Source of the DNA: Wolbachia endosymbiont of Tyrophagus putrescentiae
Lineage (GTDB): Bacteria; Pseudomonadota; Alphaproteobacteria; Rickettsiales; Anaplasmataceae
Direction of reading: 5' to 3'
Length of the DNA stretch: 64,000 bases
Assembly: GCA_030441635.1 (NCBI GenBank)
Contig: JAUEMM010000003.1
Coordinates: forward strand, 47,884 to 111,883
Shown here piece after piece: positions 49,442-59,065 of this stretch (position 1 is the first letter of the stretch; each line of letters opens with the position of its first letter). Both the position numbers and the translations under genes were made by a program. The notes under the pieces were generated by a model. That model searched no databases and was not told the origin of the DNA. It saw only the letters and a program-made list of their open reading frames with translations.

Positions 49442-49658
49442 ATATTAACAATATTGCGAGTAGAAATGCAAGCAATCCCATTATTTCAACCATGGCAGCG
49501 CCAATATAGACATAGCTTTTCATTTTGCTTTCTGACTCAGGATTTCTTGCAATACCACTTAGCATAGCAGAGAAAATATTAGCTATACCTAAACCTGCAC
49601 CTAGCATACCAAATACAGCTAAACCAATTGCTATGAATTTTAAAGCCATCAAGTCCAT
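49428..49658 (-). CDS. atpE: ATP synthase F0 subunit c
   Basis: 76 residues, two helices joined by the polar loop ARNPESESKMKSY. The helix-2 carboxylate is the Glu in GAAMVEIMGLLAFLLA. The N-terminal helix has GLAVFGMLGAGLGIANIF, the glycine motif that packs the c-ring. The c-ring conducts protons; the sequence gives no Na+ binding signature. Confidence 0.96.
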   Translation of the reverse strand: MDLMALKFIAIGLAVFGMLGAGLGIANIFSAMLSGIARNPESESKMKSYVYIGAAMVEIMGLLAFLLAILLIFATN

Positions 49659-49718
49659 ACATTACCTTAATTAATTTTGCATAACATTAATTATATACGA
49701 CTTCGTGGAAAAGTCAAT

Positions 49719-50435
49719 TCATTTTACTGCATCTGATAAGTATACGCATGTTAGTATAGTAAATATATAAGCCTGCAAGACTGCAACAAATATTTCAAAC
49801 CCTGTTAGTACAATTACAAACAGAAATGGTGCAGGTGTGAGGAATATATTCATATCCACAATAAATCCAGCTATTACCTTGATGATTGTATGACCTGCAA
49901 TCATATTCGCTGCAAGCCTCATTGCGAGACTGACAGGTCTTACTAGGTAAGCAAACAACTTAATAATAATGATCAGGGGTGCAAGCCACCATGGTGTGCC
50001 TTGTGGTAAGAATATGTATAAAAAACCTAACCCTTTTTCTTTGAATCCAACAACCGTTATATAGATGAAAACAATCATAGATAGAGCAAAAGTAACGCTG
50101 ATGTGGCTTGTCACTGTAAAACTATATGGAAGAACGCCAACTAAGTTACATGACGCGATAAAAACGAAAATTGTAAATATTAGAGGTATATGATTCAATC
50201 CTTTGCTGCCGGTATTACTTTCAATCATCGAAACAATAAAATCATAAATATATTCGACAGAAGCTTGAAAATAACCAGACTTTCTTCTCACCCCAACCAA
50301 CAAAAAAACTGCTATTATTATCACTGCAATCATCATAAAAAGTGATGAGTTAGTGAAACTGATATTGTATCCGAATAATTTAGGTAGCTCTGCTATTGTA
50401 TATACTCTAAATTGCTCTAATGGATTTAATGCCAT
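49719..50435 (-). CDS. atpB: ATP synthase F0 subunit a
   Basis: 238 residues with six helices. The essential Arg is in the helix with [19 protein letters not shown], and the C-terminal helix contains [25 protein letters not shown] with the family Glu and Gln. First gene of the F0 operon a-c-b'-b. F1 genes are not here, matching the split F0/F1 layout of alpha-proteobacteria. Confidence 0.97.
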   Translation of the reverse strand: MALNPLEQFRVYTIAELPKLFGYNISFTNSSLFMMIAVIIIAVFLLVGVRRKSGYFQASVEYIYDFIVSMIESNTGSKGLNHIPLIFTIFVFIASCNLVGVLPYSFTVTSHISVTFALSMIVFIYITVVGFKEKGLGFLYIFLPQGTPWWLAPLIIIIKLFAYLVRPVSLAMRLAANMIAGHTIIKVIAGFIVDMNIFLTPAPFLFVIVLTGFEIFVAVLQAYIFTILTCVYLSDAVK

Positions 50436-50544
50436 CTTGATTATATTAACTACACATTATTATAATAAAGTATAGATGAAAGACTCACAAAGTGAAACTA
50501 AAACATTTACAACAAATCAATGCAATTCTTAATAAAGTTGGAGC

Positions 50545-50970
50545 TTACATAATATTGATCAAATATAATAAATAAAATAGATTTGATATGGCAGTTGAAA
50601 AGATAAAAATATAGGGGTTCAACTTTAAGTATCCAGATGTTACCTGTATAATACTACCTACTATAGGAACCCATGAAAATAATGTGACTATGCAAACGAG
50701 CAAGTTCCTTATTACTTTTAGCACTATATGTTTGTTTTGTAATTGATGGTATATATTTCTCATAGAGAACACTATTTTACCCAGATACCAATTAATTATA
50801 CTTCCTAAACATGAACCTAACACTCCGGAAAGTAACATAAGTGAGATATTATAATATTGTTTAAAGTGTAGCATAATTTGAAATGCAATACCTTGATGTA
50901 TAGGTAAAATTAACGAAGCAAGAAAGTTATCTAAAAACAATAAAAAATAACTTTCCATATATTCAATCAA
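50545..50970 (-). CDS. YqaA/DedA-like (VTT domain) small membrane protein
   Basis: 141 residues with about four helices. The pattern LLFLDNFLASLILPIH, GVLGSCLGSIINWYLGK and LFSWVPIVGSIIQVTSGYLKLN matches the SNARE-associated/YqaA subgroup of the DedA superfamily, some of which are lipid flippases or membrane-homeostasis factors. The usual N-terminal Glu is at position 3. It starts 8 bp inside cysS and is probably co-transcribed with it. Confidence 0.75.
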   Translation of the reverse strand: MIEYMESYFLLFLDNFLASLILPIHQGIAFQIMLHFKQYYNISLMLLSGVLGSCLGSIINWYLGKIVFSMRNIYHQLQNKHIVLKVIRNLLVCIVTLFSWVPIVGSIIQVTSGYLKLNPYIFIFSTAISNLFYLLYLINIM

Positions 50971-52336
50971 CTCTCCAATTTGTTATACCATCTTTACTAT
51001 CGGAAATAGACACACCCATTTTTTTTAGTTGATCTCTTATATCATCAGCAGTTTTATAATCTTTGTTTTTCTTTGCAATTTTTCTTAGATTTATTAATTT
51101 TTCTATTTCCTGGTAATGCGTATCCGTGGTGAACCACTCTTTGTAACTAGATTCAAGAAGACCAATAAATCTAGCGCTCTTAATAAAAACCTTAGTTAAC
51201 TTGAGCTTATCATTTTTATTGCTAATTTTATTAATTTCTGTAGCTATTCTGTGTAGCGTTGTTAATGCATCTGGAACATTTAAGTCATTTTTTAAAGCAC
51301 CCACGAAGTCTTCAGAAACTTCTGCATCATTTTCTTCAATCTCTATGTTGTGCAATAACCGGTAAAATTTATTCAAAGCATCATGTGACTCAGAAATAAC
51401 ACTATCTGTCCAATCTAGTGGCTTTCTGTAGTGGGTCTTAAGCAATGCGTAACGTATCACTTCGCCTTTTACTCCGTTATTGAGTAGATCTCTTATCTTA
51501 ACTATATTAAACAAAGACTTACTCATCTTGTCTTTATTTACAGTTAAAAACCCATTGTGTACCCAATATTTTGCAAAAGTTGATCCAGAAAATGCTGACT
51601 TGCTTTGGGCAATTTCATTTTCATGGTGTGGGAACTGCAGATCTATACCACCACCATGTACATCAAAATTTTCACCTAGGTGAGTGCATGACATTGCTGA
51701 ACATTCTATGTGCCATCCTGGCCTACCTTCTCCCCATGGACTATCCCAATAGCTTGCAAGTTTATAATCAGTTTCATTTGCTGGTTTCCACAATACAAAA
51801 TCTCCGGGGTGTTTCTTGTTGCTATCAATTTCAATTCTGCTCCCATGAGTCAACTCATCTACTTTCTTTCCTGATAATATACCGTATTCAGAATAAGATT
51901 CGATACTAAAATATATATGTCTGTTGGCTTCATAAGCATGACCTGACCTTAGTAAACGTTCAATTAAATCTATAATATGATTAATACTTTCTGTTGCTTT
52001 TGGTTCATTAGTTGGCTCCAGGCAATTTATACTTCTCATGTCTTCATGAAAGGCTTGAGTGTAGTATGTGGTTATACTTTCTACGTCACTGTTTTTATTA
52101 TTTGCTGCATCAATTATTTTATCGTCAATATCAGTTATGTTTCGTACATATGTCACTTTATCGTAAGAGGATTTGAGTAGCCGGAATAATACATCGTATA
52201 CAACAACGGATCTTGCGTTACCTATGTGTGCATAGTCATATACCGTTGGGCCGCAAACGTACATTTTTATGTGATCTTTATTAGTAGGTATGAAAGTTTC
52301 TTTTATTTTGGTTAGTGTGTTATAGAGCTTAATCAT
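50963..52336 (-). CDS. cysS: Cysteinyl-tRNA synthetase
   Basis: 457 residues. Class I synthetase with zinc ligands [16 protein letters not shown] (also the HIGH-like motif), [14 protein letters not shown], and HHENEIAQS. The KMSKSLFNI signature closes the core. The start ATG overlaps the stop of exoD (ATGA). Linked by overlap to exoD before and the YqaA-like gene after. Confidence 0.97.
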   Translation of the reverse strand: MIKLYNTLTKIKETFIPTNKDHIKMYVCGPTVYDYAHIGNARSVVVYDVLFRLLKSSYDKVTYVRNITDIDDKIIDAANNKNSDVESITTYYTQAFHEDMRSINCLEPTNEPKATESINHIIDLIERLLRSGHAYEANRHIYFSIESYSEYGILSGKKVDELTHGSRIEIDSNKKHPGDFVLWKPANETDYKLASYWDSPWGEGRPGWHIECSAMSCTHLGENFDVHGGGIDLQFPHHENEIAQSKSAFSGSTFAKYWVHNGFLTVNKDKMSKSLFNIVKIRDLLNNGVKGEVIRYALLKTHYRKPLDWTDSVISESHDALNKFYRLLHNIEIEENDAEVSEDFVGALKNDLNVPDALTTLHRIATEINKISNKNDKLKLTKVFIKSARFIGLLESSYKEWFTTDTHYQEIEKLINLRKIAKKNKDYKTADDIRDQLKKMGVSISDSKDGITNWRVD

Positions 52337-52968
52337 ATAAAGCTTTTTAGAAACGAAAATGCATCAATAATTAACTTTGGCCCTACTATTATTATAATAC
52401 ATGTAAGGAGTAATCCACATAGTGATACTAAAACCCCTAATAAGGAAAGTAGTCCATCTTTGCTCATGATGCCCAATGAAATAAGAGTGGTACCAATTGC
52501 AGGAATAAAGTTGGTAAGGGGTAGTGGGATAGCAATTGATATTGCACAGAGCAGCATTATAAAAGCTAGAATTTTTTCACCTGGCCCATAGAAAATAAAG
52601 TGCATTCTGGATCTCATGAGTTTTTCTATTTTTTTCAATGCAGGAGAAGTTTTTTCTACCACGAGTGCTAAAGTTGATCGTTGAAAAGATTTATTTTCTA
52701 GCCACCTTGGCATCCATGGGGAACTAAATCCAAATAAAAGCTGCAGTGAAAATAAGATCAAAGGTATAGAAAGTATAGTTGTGTAACCAGGTGGTACAGG
52801 TATAGGTACTGAAAGTGGCAGAGAAAAAATAATCATTAGAATGCCAAAACCACGTTCATGCAAAGCCGACTTAATTTCGAAGAGTGTCACCTTATCTACA
52901 TTATCAGCACTGGCAACTTCTTTTAAAATCTCAGATGCTAATTTAGTCGATTTATTCTTTTGTGGCAT
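52333..52968 (-). CDS. ExoD family membrane protein
   Basis: 211 residues. The family start TLFEIKSALHERGFGILMIIFSLPLSVPIPVPPGYTT, then LQLLFGFSSPWMPRWL and AISIAIPLPLTNFIPAIGTTLISLGIMSKDGLL, match ExoD of Rhizobium (alkali tolerance and exopolysaccharide effects, mechanism unknown). Four to five helices are predicted. Leads the exoD-cysS-yqaA overlap chain, divergent from sdhA across 130 bp. Confidence 0.9.
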   Translation of the reverse strand: MPQKNKSTKLASEILKEVASADNVDKVTLFEIKSALHERGFGILMIIFSLPLSVPIPVPPGYTTILSIPLILFSLQLLFGFSSPWMPRWLENKSFQRSTLALVVEKTSPALKKIEKLMRSRMHFIFYGPGEKILAFIMLLCAISIAIPLPLTNFIPAIGTTLISLGIMSKDGLLSLLGVLVSLCGLLLTCIIIIVGPKLIIDAFSFLKSFI

Positions 52969-53098
52969 ACTAAATAATTTCTTGTTTTATTGCTTATTTT
53001 ATACACTGAAACAATGGAAAGTCTATATGTATGTGATATTTATGGATTTTTTTACTCAGCATGGTACTATAGATTAAAGTCAATAATTATAGATAAAA

Positions 53099-54886
53099 AT
53101 GGATAAATCAGCATATAAAATCATAGATCATGAGTATGATGTAATAGTAGTTGGTGCAGGTGGTGCAGGTTTGCGAGCGACCCTTGGTATGACGTCTGCT
53201 GGATTTTCAGTTGCATGCGTATCTAAAATTTTTCCAACCCGTAGTCATACGGTTGCAGCGCAAGGTGGAATTAGTGCAGCTCTTGGTAATGTTGCTGAAG
53301 ATGATTGGCGCTGGCATGCATATGATACAATCAAAGGTTCAGATTGGCTTGGAGACCAAGATGCAATTGAATATATGTGTAAAAATGCAGAAAAAGCTGT
53401 TATTGAACTTGAAAATTTTGGTGTACCTTTTTCTCGTACAGATGACGGAAGAATATATCAACGCCCTTTTGGAGGAATGACAACTCACTTTGGTAAAGGA
53501 AAATCAGCTAGGCGTACATGTGCTGCGGCAGATAAAACCGGGCATGCAATTCTTCATACTCTATATCAACAATGCCTCAAATTTGGTGCTGAATTTTTTG
53601 TTGAGTATTTTGCAATTGATTTAATTATGGATGACGAAACGGGTGCATGTTGTGGGGTGCTTGCTTGGTCGTTGTGTGACGGTACATTGCATAGATTTCG
53701 TGCACATGCAGTGGTTTTAGCTACGGGTGGATATGGACGTGTTTATTTTTCTGCAACGAGTGCACATACCTGCACAGGTGATGGTAATGGTATGGTGGTG
53801 AGATCTGGGTTACCACTTGAGGATATGGAGTTCGTGCAGTTTCATCCTACTGGAATATACGGTTCTGGATGTTTGATGACGGAAGGGTGCCGAGGTGAAG
53901 GTGGCTATTTGATAAACTCTGAAGGTGAAAGATTCATGGAGCGCTACGCTCCAAAAGCGAAGGATCTGGCTTCTCGTGATGTGGTTAGTCGTGCTATTAC
54001 AATAGAAATTAATGAAGGAAGAGGAGTAGGGCCAAAAAAAGATTATATGTACTTGACCATAGCACATCTAGATCCAGAAGTGATAAAGCTCAGGTTACCT
54101 GGTATTAGTGAAACCGCAAGAACTTTTGCTGGAGTTGATGTTACTAAAGATCCAATACCTGTTATTCCAACGGTGCATTATAACATGGGAGGTATTCCAA
54201 CCAACTATCACGGAGAAGTAATTACTCTGAATAAAGGGAAAGAGGAGGTAGTGAAAGGATTATTTGCAATCGGTGAGGCTGCATGCGTTTCAGTGCATGG
54301 TGCAAATCGTCTTGGTTCAAATTCATTGCTTGATCTTGTTGTGTTTGGTAGAGCTGCAGCACTGAGAGTAAAAGAGACATTGAAACCAGGTGCATCACAC
54401 AAAAAAATAAGTACAGATTGGATAGTAGACAGGTTTGATAAAATACGATTTGCTTCTGGGGATTTAAGAACATCGAAGATACGTGGTGAAATGCAACATA
54501 CTATGCAAAAATATGCGTCAGTATTTCGTACAGCCGAGTCTTTAGAAGAAGGTAAGAAGGCAATAAAAGAGGTTGCAGGTATGATGTCTGATATTGCAAT
54601 TGAAGATCGTAGTATGATATGGAACAGTGACCTAGTAGAAGCACTAGAGCTTGCTAATATGATGCCACAAGCAGTGATTACTATGGAATGCGCGGCTAAT
54701 CGTAAGGAAAGTAGAGGTGCTCATGCCCGTGAGGATTTTCCTGAGCGCGATGATGTAAATTGGATGAAGCATACTATAGCATGGCTTGATAAACAACTTA
54801 ATGTGAAAATTGACTATAAAAAAGTCTCAACTAAAACTCTCAGTGATGAAATAGAATTTATACCTCCAGAGAAAAGAGTTTATTGA
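53099..54886 (+). CDS. sdhA: Succinate dehydrogenase flavoprotein subunit
   Basis: 595 residues. FAD-binding start [18 protein letters not shown], the covalent FAD His50 in [17 protein letters not shown], active-site [21 protein letters not shown], and the C-terminal [17 protein letters not shown]. It oxidises succinate to fumarate in complex II. No sdhB, C or D follows in this window, so the operon is split. It is divergent from exoD with a 130 bp promoter gap. Confidence 0.97.
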   Translation: MDKSAYKIIDHEYDVIVVGAGGAGLRATLGMTSAGFSVACVSKIFPTRSHTVAAQGGISAALGNVAEDDWRWHAYDTIKGSDWLGDQDAIEYMCKNAEKAVIELENFGVPFSRTDDGRIYQRPFGGMTTHFGKGKSARRTCAAADKTGHAILHTLYQQCLKFGAEFFVEYFAIDLIMDDETGACCGVLAWSLCDGTLHRFRAHAVVLATGGYGRVYFSATSAHTCTGDGNGMVVRSGLPLEDMEFVQFHPTGIYGSGCLMTEGCRGEGGYLINSEGERFMERYAPKAKDLASRDVVSRAITIEINEGRGVGPKKDYMYLTIAHLDPEVIKLRLPGISETARTFAGVDVTKDPIPVIPTVHYNMGGIPTNYHGEVITLNKGKEEVVKGLFAIGEAACVSVHGANRLGSNSLLDLVVFGRAAALRVKETLKPGASHKKISTDWIVDRFDKIRFASGDLRTSKIRGEMQHTMQKYASVFRTAESLEEGKKAIKEVAGMMSDIAIEDRSMIWNSDLVEALELANMMPQAVITMECAANRKESRGAHAREDFPERDDVNWMKHTIAWLDKQLNVKIDYKKVSTKTLSDEIEFIPPEKRVY

Positions 54887-54948
54887 TTTTTTTAAGAGTG
54901 TTACTGGGCTAAAAGAAATAGTACATACAGATGCACAAGAAGAGATGC

Positions 54949-55128
54949 TTAAGCACTTATTGAGAAAGGCCGCGGCTGTACTCTATTTACTCCTACCGCA
55001 CTAAGTGGGTGAACTTCTGTTTTATTTTTACATATACTTATTAAGCACAATCCTACTGCGAGTACAAAACCTACGCCTACTAATATAAATAGAACGTTAC
55101 TAATGCTCATAATATCACTGTCATTCAT
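54949..55128 (-). CDS. Small single-pass membrane protein A (near wsp)
   Basis: 59 residues from the ATG at 55128, preceded by GGAGGG. One helix (SNVLFILVGVGFVLAVGLCLISI) is followed by a basic tail (CKNKTEVHPL). The upstream DNA aligns with that of the 72-residue gene 300 bp away, including a TTGACT -35 box, which argues both are expressed. No family known. Confidence 0.5.
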   Translation of the reverse strand: MNDSDIMSISNVLFILVGVGFVLAVGLCLISICKNKTEVHPLSAVGVNRVQPRPFSISA

Positions 55129-55163
55129 GTATACCCTCCATATAAACCTCATTCTATAAAAAG

Positions 55164-55190
55164 AATATATACCTATAATGGAAAAGTCAA
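55164..55190 (-). promoter_or_regulatory. Putative promoter of small membrane gene A
   Basis: On the minus strand TTGACT (55185-55190) is followed after 15 bp by TATATT (55164-55169). The spacing is short, but the block (ATTGACTTT, CATTATA, TATATATT, then TTTATATG before the Shine-Dalgarno) recurs upstream of gene B at 55501-55528. Confidence 0.45.
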
Positions 55191-55250
55191 TACTTTTATA
55201 CAGCTATAAATTAAAATAAAGATATAACTTGAAATAGACTTTAAAAGTAC

Positions 55251-55469
55251 TTAATTCACCTCATGAAACTCATTATTACCCTGAGTACTGCTTACTTCTG
55301 ATAATTTAGATGATATTTTTTCTTTTCTACATGGACGATATACTGCTGCTGCTGCCCCCACTGCAACCATCCCTCCAATAAGTGCATATTTTGTTAGTAT
55401 TCGTTGATTATCATCAGTATCTGTAGTACTGTTTGTAGTACTATTGCAAATGTTATTAAATGATTCCAT
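55251..55469 (-). CDS. Small single-pass membrane protein B (near wsp)
   Basis: 72 residues from the ATG at 55469, with GAGGG upstream; a GTG directly before it is also in frame. An N-terminal Asn/Thr/Asp-rich stretch (NSTTNSTTDTDDN) precedes one helix (YALIGGMVAVGAAAAVY), then a basic RPCRKEK and a polar tail. Same build as gene A but little sequence identity in the protein. It lies downstream of wsp on the same strand, separated by a hairpin, and has its own promoter-like block. Confidence 0.55.
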   Translation of the reverse strand: MESFNNICNSTTNSTTDTDDNQRILTKYALIGGMVAVGAAAAVYRPCRKEKISSKLSEVSSTQGNNEFHEVN

Positions 55470-55500
55470 CACACCCTCATATAAATTTTATTCCATAGGG

Positions 55501-55528
55501 ATAATATATATTATAATGAGAAAGTCAA
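55501..55528 (-). promoter_or_regulatory. Putative promoter of small membrane gene B
   Basis: On the minus strand TTGACT (55523-55528) is followed after 16 bp by TATTAT (55501-55506). The sequence between it and the start codon aligns with the leader of gene A, including the TTTATATG-AGGG end. This supports a duplicated promoter-leader unit. Confidence 0.5.
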
Positions 55529-55607
55529 TGTTTTTTTTTACACAGCTACAAAAGAACGCAGCTTCAAAAGCGAACGATATTAGTTATATTTTATAGAGAT
55601 TGCCATT

Positions 55608-55641
55608 AATATTCCCGGTACAGAGAAGTGCCGGGAATATT
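55608..55641. terminator. Strong hairpin downstream of wsp
   Basis: AATATTCCCGG (55608-55618) pairs perfectly with CCGGGAATATT (55631-55641); three more pairs extend the stem inward, leaving a short AGAGAA loop. It lies 10 bp past the wsp stop. A T-run follows the stem only on the plus strand, so for wsp (minus strand) it may act as an RNA-stabilising hairpin or a weak terminator. Confidence 0.65.
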
Positions 55642-55651
55642 TTTAAGAAAA

Positions 55652-56539
55652 TTAGAAGTGGAACGCAACTCCAGCTTCAAGACCGTGCGTACCAAGCATG
55701 CTGTCTTGTTTTAAAGTTTGCTTATCTTTAACTTCTTGCACAGCAGCAGGAGTACCAGGTGCCTCACTTTTCTGTAATTCTACGTCCTTAAATTCACTAC
55801 CATATAAACCTAAGAAACGGTAACCACCGTAAAGCTTAATTCCCGGAGCAACAGTGTAAGCAACACCAGCTCTTGCTTGATAAGCGGGTCTGAAGAAAGA
55901 TTTACCTACAAACTTAGTGCGTGCAACGCCAACTCCAGCTCCAACATATGGAGTAACAGGGATATCACCATCTAACTCTAAGTCATATTGAGCATTAACC
56001 ATTAATCCTACATGGCTAAACCCTTCATTGTCTCCTATAGTTCTTGCACCAGTATTACCAGTATCAGTAGTAGCTTTTTCTAGCTTGTCTGATGTACCAA
56101 ACCTTTTTGCATTTTCAGGCTTATCGCTTTCCTTATCTGCACCTGAGCCACCTTTCTTATACCCTGAGCCATCAACATCTAAATCAGCGTAAAAACCCTC
56201 TAGCTCAAACTTAATGCCTTCCATTGTGTAACCAACAGCAACATTTCCATTCTTCCAAGTAGACTTGTAGTTAGGTTTATAGTCGATAGCATTATTACCA
56301 CTTTTTCCATCTTTTGAGAAACCTTTTAGAGGAGTAAAGCCTGAACTGCCATTAAATTGAAGTGCATTTCCATCCATTGTGTTAAACCAATTACTCAAAG
56401 GACCAGAGTACTGAACACGCACGTGAAAGTTACTTACTTCATCATCTATCACATCACTAGCTTCAGAAAAAGCAGAGTGTGATAAACTTAGCAACGTCGC
56501 TAAAGCTGTTGCTGAAAAAATTTTCTTATATTTATTCAT
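55652..56539 (-). CDS. wsp: Wolbachia surface protein Wsp (outer membrane beta-barrel antigen)
   Basis: 295 residues. The signal peptide (NKYKKIFSATALATLLSLSHSAFS) is very like that of known Wsp. The mature protein has FHVRVQYSGPL, a long hydrophilic region (about 60-165) rich in Gly, Lys, Ser and Asp, then MPVTPYVG-like text (DIPVTPYVGAGVGVARTKF), YQARAGVAYTVAPGIKLYGGYRFLGLYGSEF and the C-terminal LEAGVAFHF. Typical Wsp is near 230 residues, so the extracellular loops here are enlarged. Wsp is the major exposed antigen, contacts the host, and its loops are hypervariable. A GAGGG Shine-Dalgarno precedes the ATG. A wspB paralogue cannot be excluded, but the signal peptide favours Wsp. Confidence 0.85.
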   Translation of the reverse strand: MNKYKKIFSATALATLLSLSHSAFSEASDVIDDEVSNFHVRVQYSGPLSNWFNTMDGNALQFNGSSGFTPLKGFSKDGKSGNNAIDYKPNYKSTWKNGNVAVGYTMEGIKFELEGFYADLDVDGSGYKKGGSGADKESDKPENAKRFGTSDKLEKATTDTGNTGARTIGDNEGFSHVGLMVNAQYDLELDGDIPVTPYVGAGVGVARTKFVGKSFFRPAYQARAGVAYTVAPGIKLYGGYRFLGLYGSEFKDVELQKSEAPGTPAAVQEVKDKQTLKQDSMLGTHGLEAGVAFHF

Positions 56540-56641
56540 ATATTGCCCTCGTTTAATAAAAAACTAAAATTCCACTTTTGTAGTTTAAGCTAAACTTTTG
56601 ATAAGTCAAGCTAATATTATAACTTAATCGCAGAAAATATT

Positions 56642-57088
56642 TTACTCTTCATGAGATGAAGATAAAGATTTTATTAACGAGTAAACCGCCGCACGCGATT
56701 TCTTGCTTTTAATTTTCCTATATTCTCTCACTAATCCCAAAATTTCTTTACTTTCTGGGTCTCCTTCCCCAAAATCATAGCTGAAACCATCTTTTTTATC
56801 TTCATGCAAATGTAACGACTCTTCTGTAGTAGCTGGCATATTAGAAAAGAAATGCGACACATCAATTGATAAAGCTTTTGCTAAATCATACAATCTACTG
56901 ACTAAAACCCTATTTATCCCATTTTCATATTTTTGTATTTGCTGGAATGTAACACCTACTCTTTCTCCTAATTGTGATTGAGTTAGACCACGTGTTAATC
57001 TCCATTGCCTTATTTTTTTCCCTATTTCCATATCAATAGGATTAGATTCCATTTTATCATTATTTTGTAAGCTATACATATCTTTCAT
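56642..57088 (-). CDS. XRE-family transcriptional regulator (EcxR/wBmxR-like)
   Basis: 148 residues. The HTH_3 domain is at about 22-80: IGKKIRQWRLTRGLTQSQLGERVGVTFQQIQKYENGINRV. The C-terminal part is acidic, then a helix (KSRAAVYSLIKSL). It resembles the small regulators reported to control type IV secretion genes in Ehrlichia (EcxR) and Brugia Wolbachia (wBmxR). Here it is upstream of wsp on the same strand with about 100 bp between, so wsp is a possible target, which is inference. Confidence 0.88.
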   Translation of the reverse strand: MKDMYSLQNNDKMESNPIDMEIGKKIRQWRLTRGLTQSQLGERVGVTFQQIQKYENGINRVLVSRLYDLAKALSIDVSHFFSNMPATTEESLHLHEDKKDGFSYDFGEGDPESKEILGLVREYRKIKSKKSRAAVYSLIKSLSSSHEE

Positions 57089-57140
57089 TTCAACCTCTTT
57101 GTGTTATTCAATTAAAGACCTCACAAAAAACCCTAAAAAC

Positions 57141-57473
57141 TCAAAAAGGAAGTTTTATGCCAGGAGGAAGACCCATCATCCCAGCAAGATTAGAAGATAT
57201 GTTTGACATTTCCTCTTCAGCCTTTTTAATAGCATCATTAAATGCTGCTACAATTAAATCTTCTACCACCTCCTTTTCCTCATCTCTCATACACTCTAAA
57301 TCTATATTTACTTTCTTGACTTTGTAACTCCCTATCTTTTCAATTACAATTACTACTGAAACCTGTCCCCCACCAGAAACACCTTCCAGCTCCTTACCAA
57401 TACACTGTTTCTGTGCCTCTTCAAGCTTCTTTTGCATTTCTTGCGCTTGTTTCATTATCTGACTAAAATCCAC
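57141..57473 (-). CDS. YbaB/EbfC family nucleoid-associated protein
   Basis: 110 residues. The start MDFSQIMKQAQEMQKKLEEAQKQ and the core GVSGGGQVSVVI are family-typical; the end has ISSNLAGMMGLPPGIKLPF. Dimeric YbaB binds DNA with little specificity. It follows dnaX by 3 bp, the classical dnaX-ybaB arrangement (recR, often third, lies elsewhere at 8.1 kb). Confidence 0.95.
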   Translation of the reverse strand: MDFSQIMKQAQEMQKKLEEAQKQCIGKELEGVSGGGQVSVVIVIEKIGSYKVKKVNIDLECMRDEEKEVVEDLIVAAFNDAIKKAEEEMSNISSNLAGMMGLPPGIKLPF

Positions 57474-57476
57474 AAC

Positions 57477-58889
57477 TTACTCCTTGTTTTCTATATTAAT
57501 TACCCTTGCACCCTTAAAGGTGTTTAGTATATCTTCAACTTCAGGTAACTGATTATCTATTTTACTCGTATCAACTGAAACTACCCACTGACGCATAGTT
57601 ACCTTACTTAAATAAGCTTTCAAACTCTCACAGAAACTATTATCTATCTTAGATACAGCTTTCAATCTCAAACACCCAGGCATGCAATCTATTAATTTTA
57701 AGTTATTACATAACTGTTTGTAAAGATAAATCTGATTGTCGCGCCTCAGCAGCTCTAAGATCTTGTTGAAATCATATATGTTATTATGTCGCTGTATATC
57801 GTGGGAAAGCACCTTTTTGACTGTTTGCTCAGGGGAAGGTAAGTCAGAAAGATAACAAAGGCTAATCAAAATCATTTCCGTGGCCACATTACTACAAGTG
57901 GATGCTTTTATATCCTGAATACCGTTCAATAAAACCTTCCATAATCTAAAAAAAAATACTACAGATTTTTTTTCACTCAACTCTTTTACTCTGCTTGCTT
58001 CATACTCAATATCAATTTCTTTGGTGATTAAAAATCGGCATATCGATTGAATTTTCTGGAGCAAATCCTCAAGTGAATTTGCTGTTTTATCAAATATTGA
58101 AAATGCTCTCTGCAAATCACCATCTAATATGGCGTGCAATAGAGAAAAAACTGCATCTTGATCTGCTAGACCAAGTACATCGGTAACATCAGCAGCAGAG
58201 ACAATATTATTTTTTCCATACAACACAGCTTGATTGAGCAAAAATAAAGCATTACGCATAGAATTGCTGGAATGATGAGCTATCAACTCCAGTGCTCCCT
58301 TTTCAACGGAATAATTTTCTTGCTCTGCAACATCTCTCAAGCGCTCCACTATTTTAATTGCAGGTATGTTGTGTAAATCGAATCTCTGACAGCGTGCAAT
58401 AATAGTCACTGGTATTTTTTTTATCTCTGTGGTTGCAAGAATAAACTTCACATTTTGTGGTGGCTCTTCAAGAGTCTTCAGCAATGCATTGAATGCACTG
58501 TTAGATAGCATATGCACTTCATCTATGATGTAAATCTTGTATTTAGCACTGATTGGTGAATAACAAATATCCCCTAGAATTACTTTAATGTCCTCAATAC
58601 TGGTATGGCTTGCTGCATCAATTTCAATAACATCAGGGTGCCTGGAATCCTTTATTGCTGTGCAGCTTGCACACGTTCCACACGGCTCAAAGGTTGGTCC
58701 TGATGCGCAATTTAAACACAGAGCAATAATCCGTGCAGTTGTAGTTTTACCAATACCGCTGCTACCAGATAATAATATCGCCTGTGGCACTCTATTTGAA
58801 ATAAAGGCATTTTCCAGTATACGTACTAATACTTCTTGCCCTACTAAATCTTTGAAACTACTAGGGCGATATTTTAGTGCTATGTTCAT
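57477..58889 (-). CDS. dnaX: DNA polymerase III subunits gamma and tau
   Basis: 470 residues from the ATG at 58889; 12 more codons are open upstream but the family begins ALKYRPSSFKDLVGQE. AAA+ clamp loader ATPase: Walker A GSSGIGKTTTARI, zinc Cys CGTCASC with the earlier Cys of LNCASG, Walker B IYIIDEVHML, and LKTLEEPPQNVKFILATTE. The C-terminal region is short for a tau subunit. Works with HolA, encoded at 41.6 kb. Confidence 0.95.
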   Translation of the reverse strand: MNIALKYRPSSFKDLVGQEVLVRILENAFISNRVPQAILLSGSSGIGKTTTARIIALCLNCASGPTFEPCGTCASCTAIKDSRHPDVIEIDAASHTSIEDIKVILGDICYSPISAKYKIYIIDEVHMLSNSAFNALLKTLEEPPQNVKFILATTEIKKIPVTIIARCQRFDLHNIPAIKIVERLRDVAEQENYSVEKGALELIAHHSSNSMRNALFLLNQAVLYGKNNIVSAADVTDVLGLADQDAVFSLLHAILDGDLQRAFSIFDKTANSLEDLLQKIQSICRFLITKEIDIEYEASRVKELSEKKSVVFFFRLWKVLLNGIQDIKASTCSNVATEMILISLCYLSDLPSPEQTVKKVLSHDIQRHNNIYDFNKILELLRRDNQIYLYKQLCNNLKLIDCMPGCLRLKAVSKIDNSFCESLKAYLSKVTMRQWVVSVDTSKIDNQLPEVEDILNTFKGARVINIENKE

Positions 58890-59065
58890 AGCGTAAAATA
58901 AATAACAAATGGATATGCAACCCAAAAATAATCTGACGTGGCTGCTTCATTTCTGACCTGACCAGATTACAGAGTTTTTGCCTGCATATCCTCTATAGAT
59001 GTTATACTTTTTTTTTTATTTAGCAAATGTTATAGTTCCACAATTACATATAAACAATAGAGCGT

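Noticed and set aside
53810-54473. Antisense frames within sdhA
   Set aside because: Overlap the catalytic core of sdhA; no independent evidence of coding.
58926-59065. Possible hairpin terminator or small RNA between dnaX and the GST gene
   Set aside because: AATCTG and CAGATT could pair across about 25 bases, and a T-run lies further down, but the stem is only 6 bp and the loop is long.
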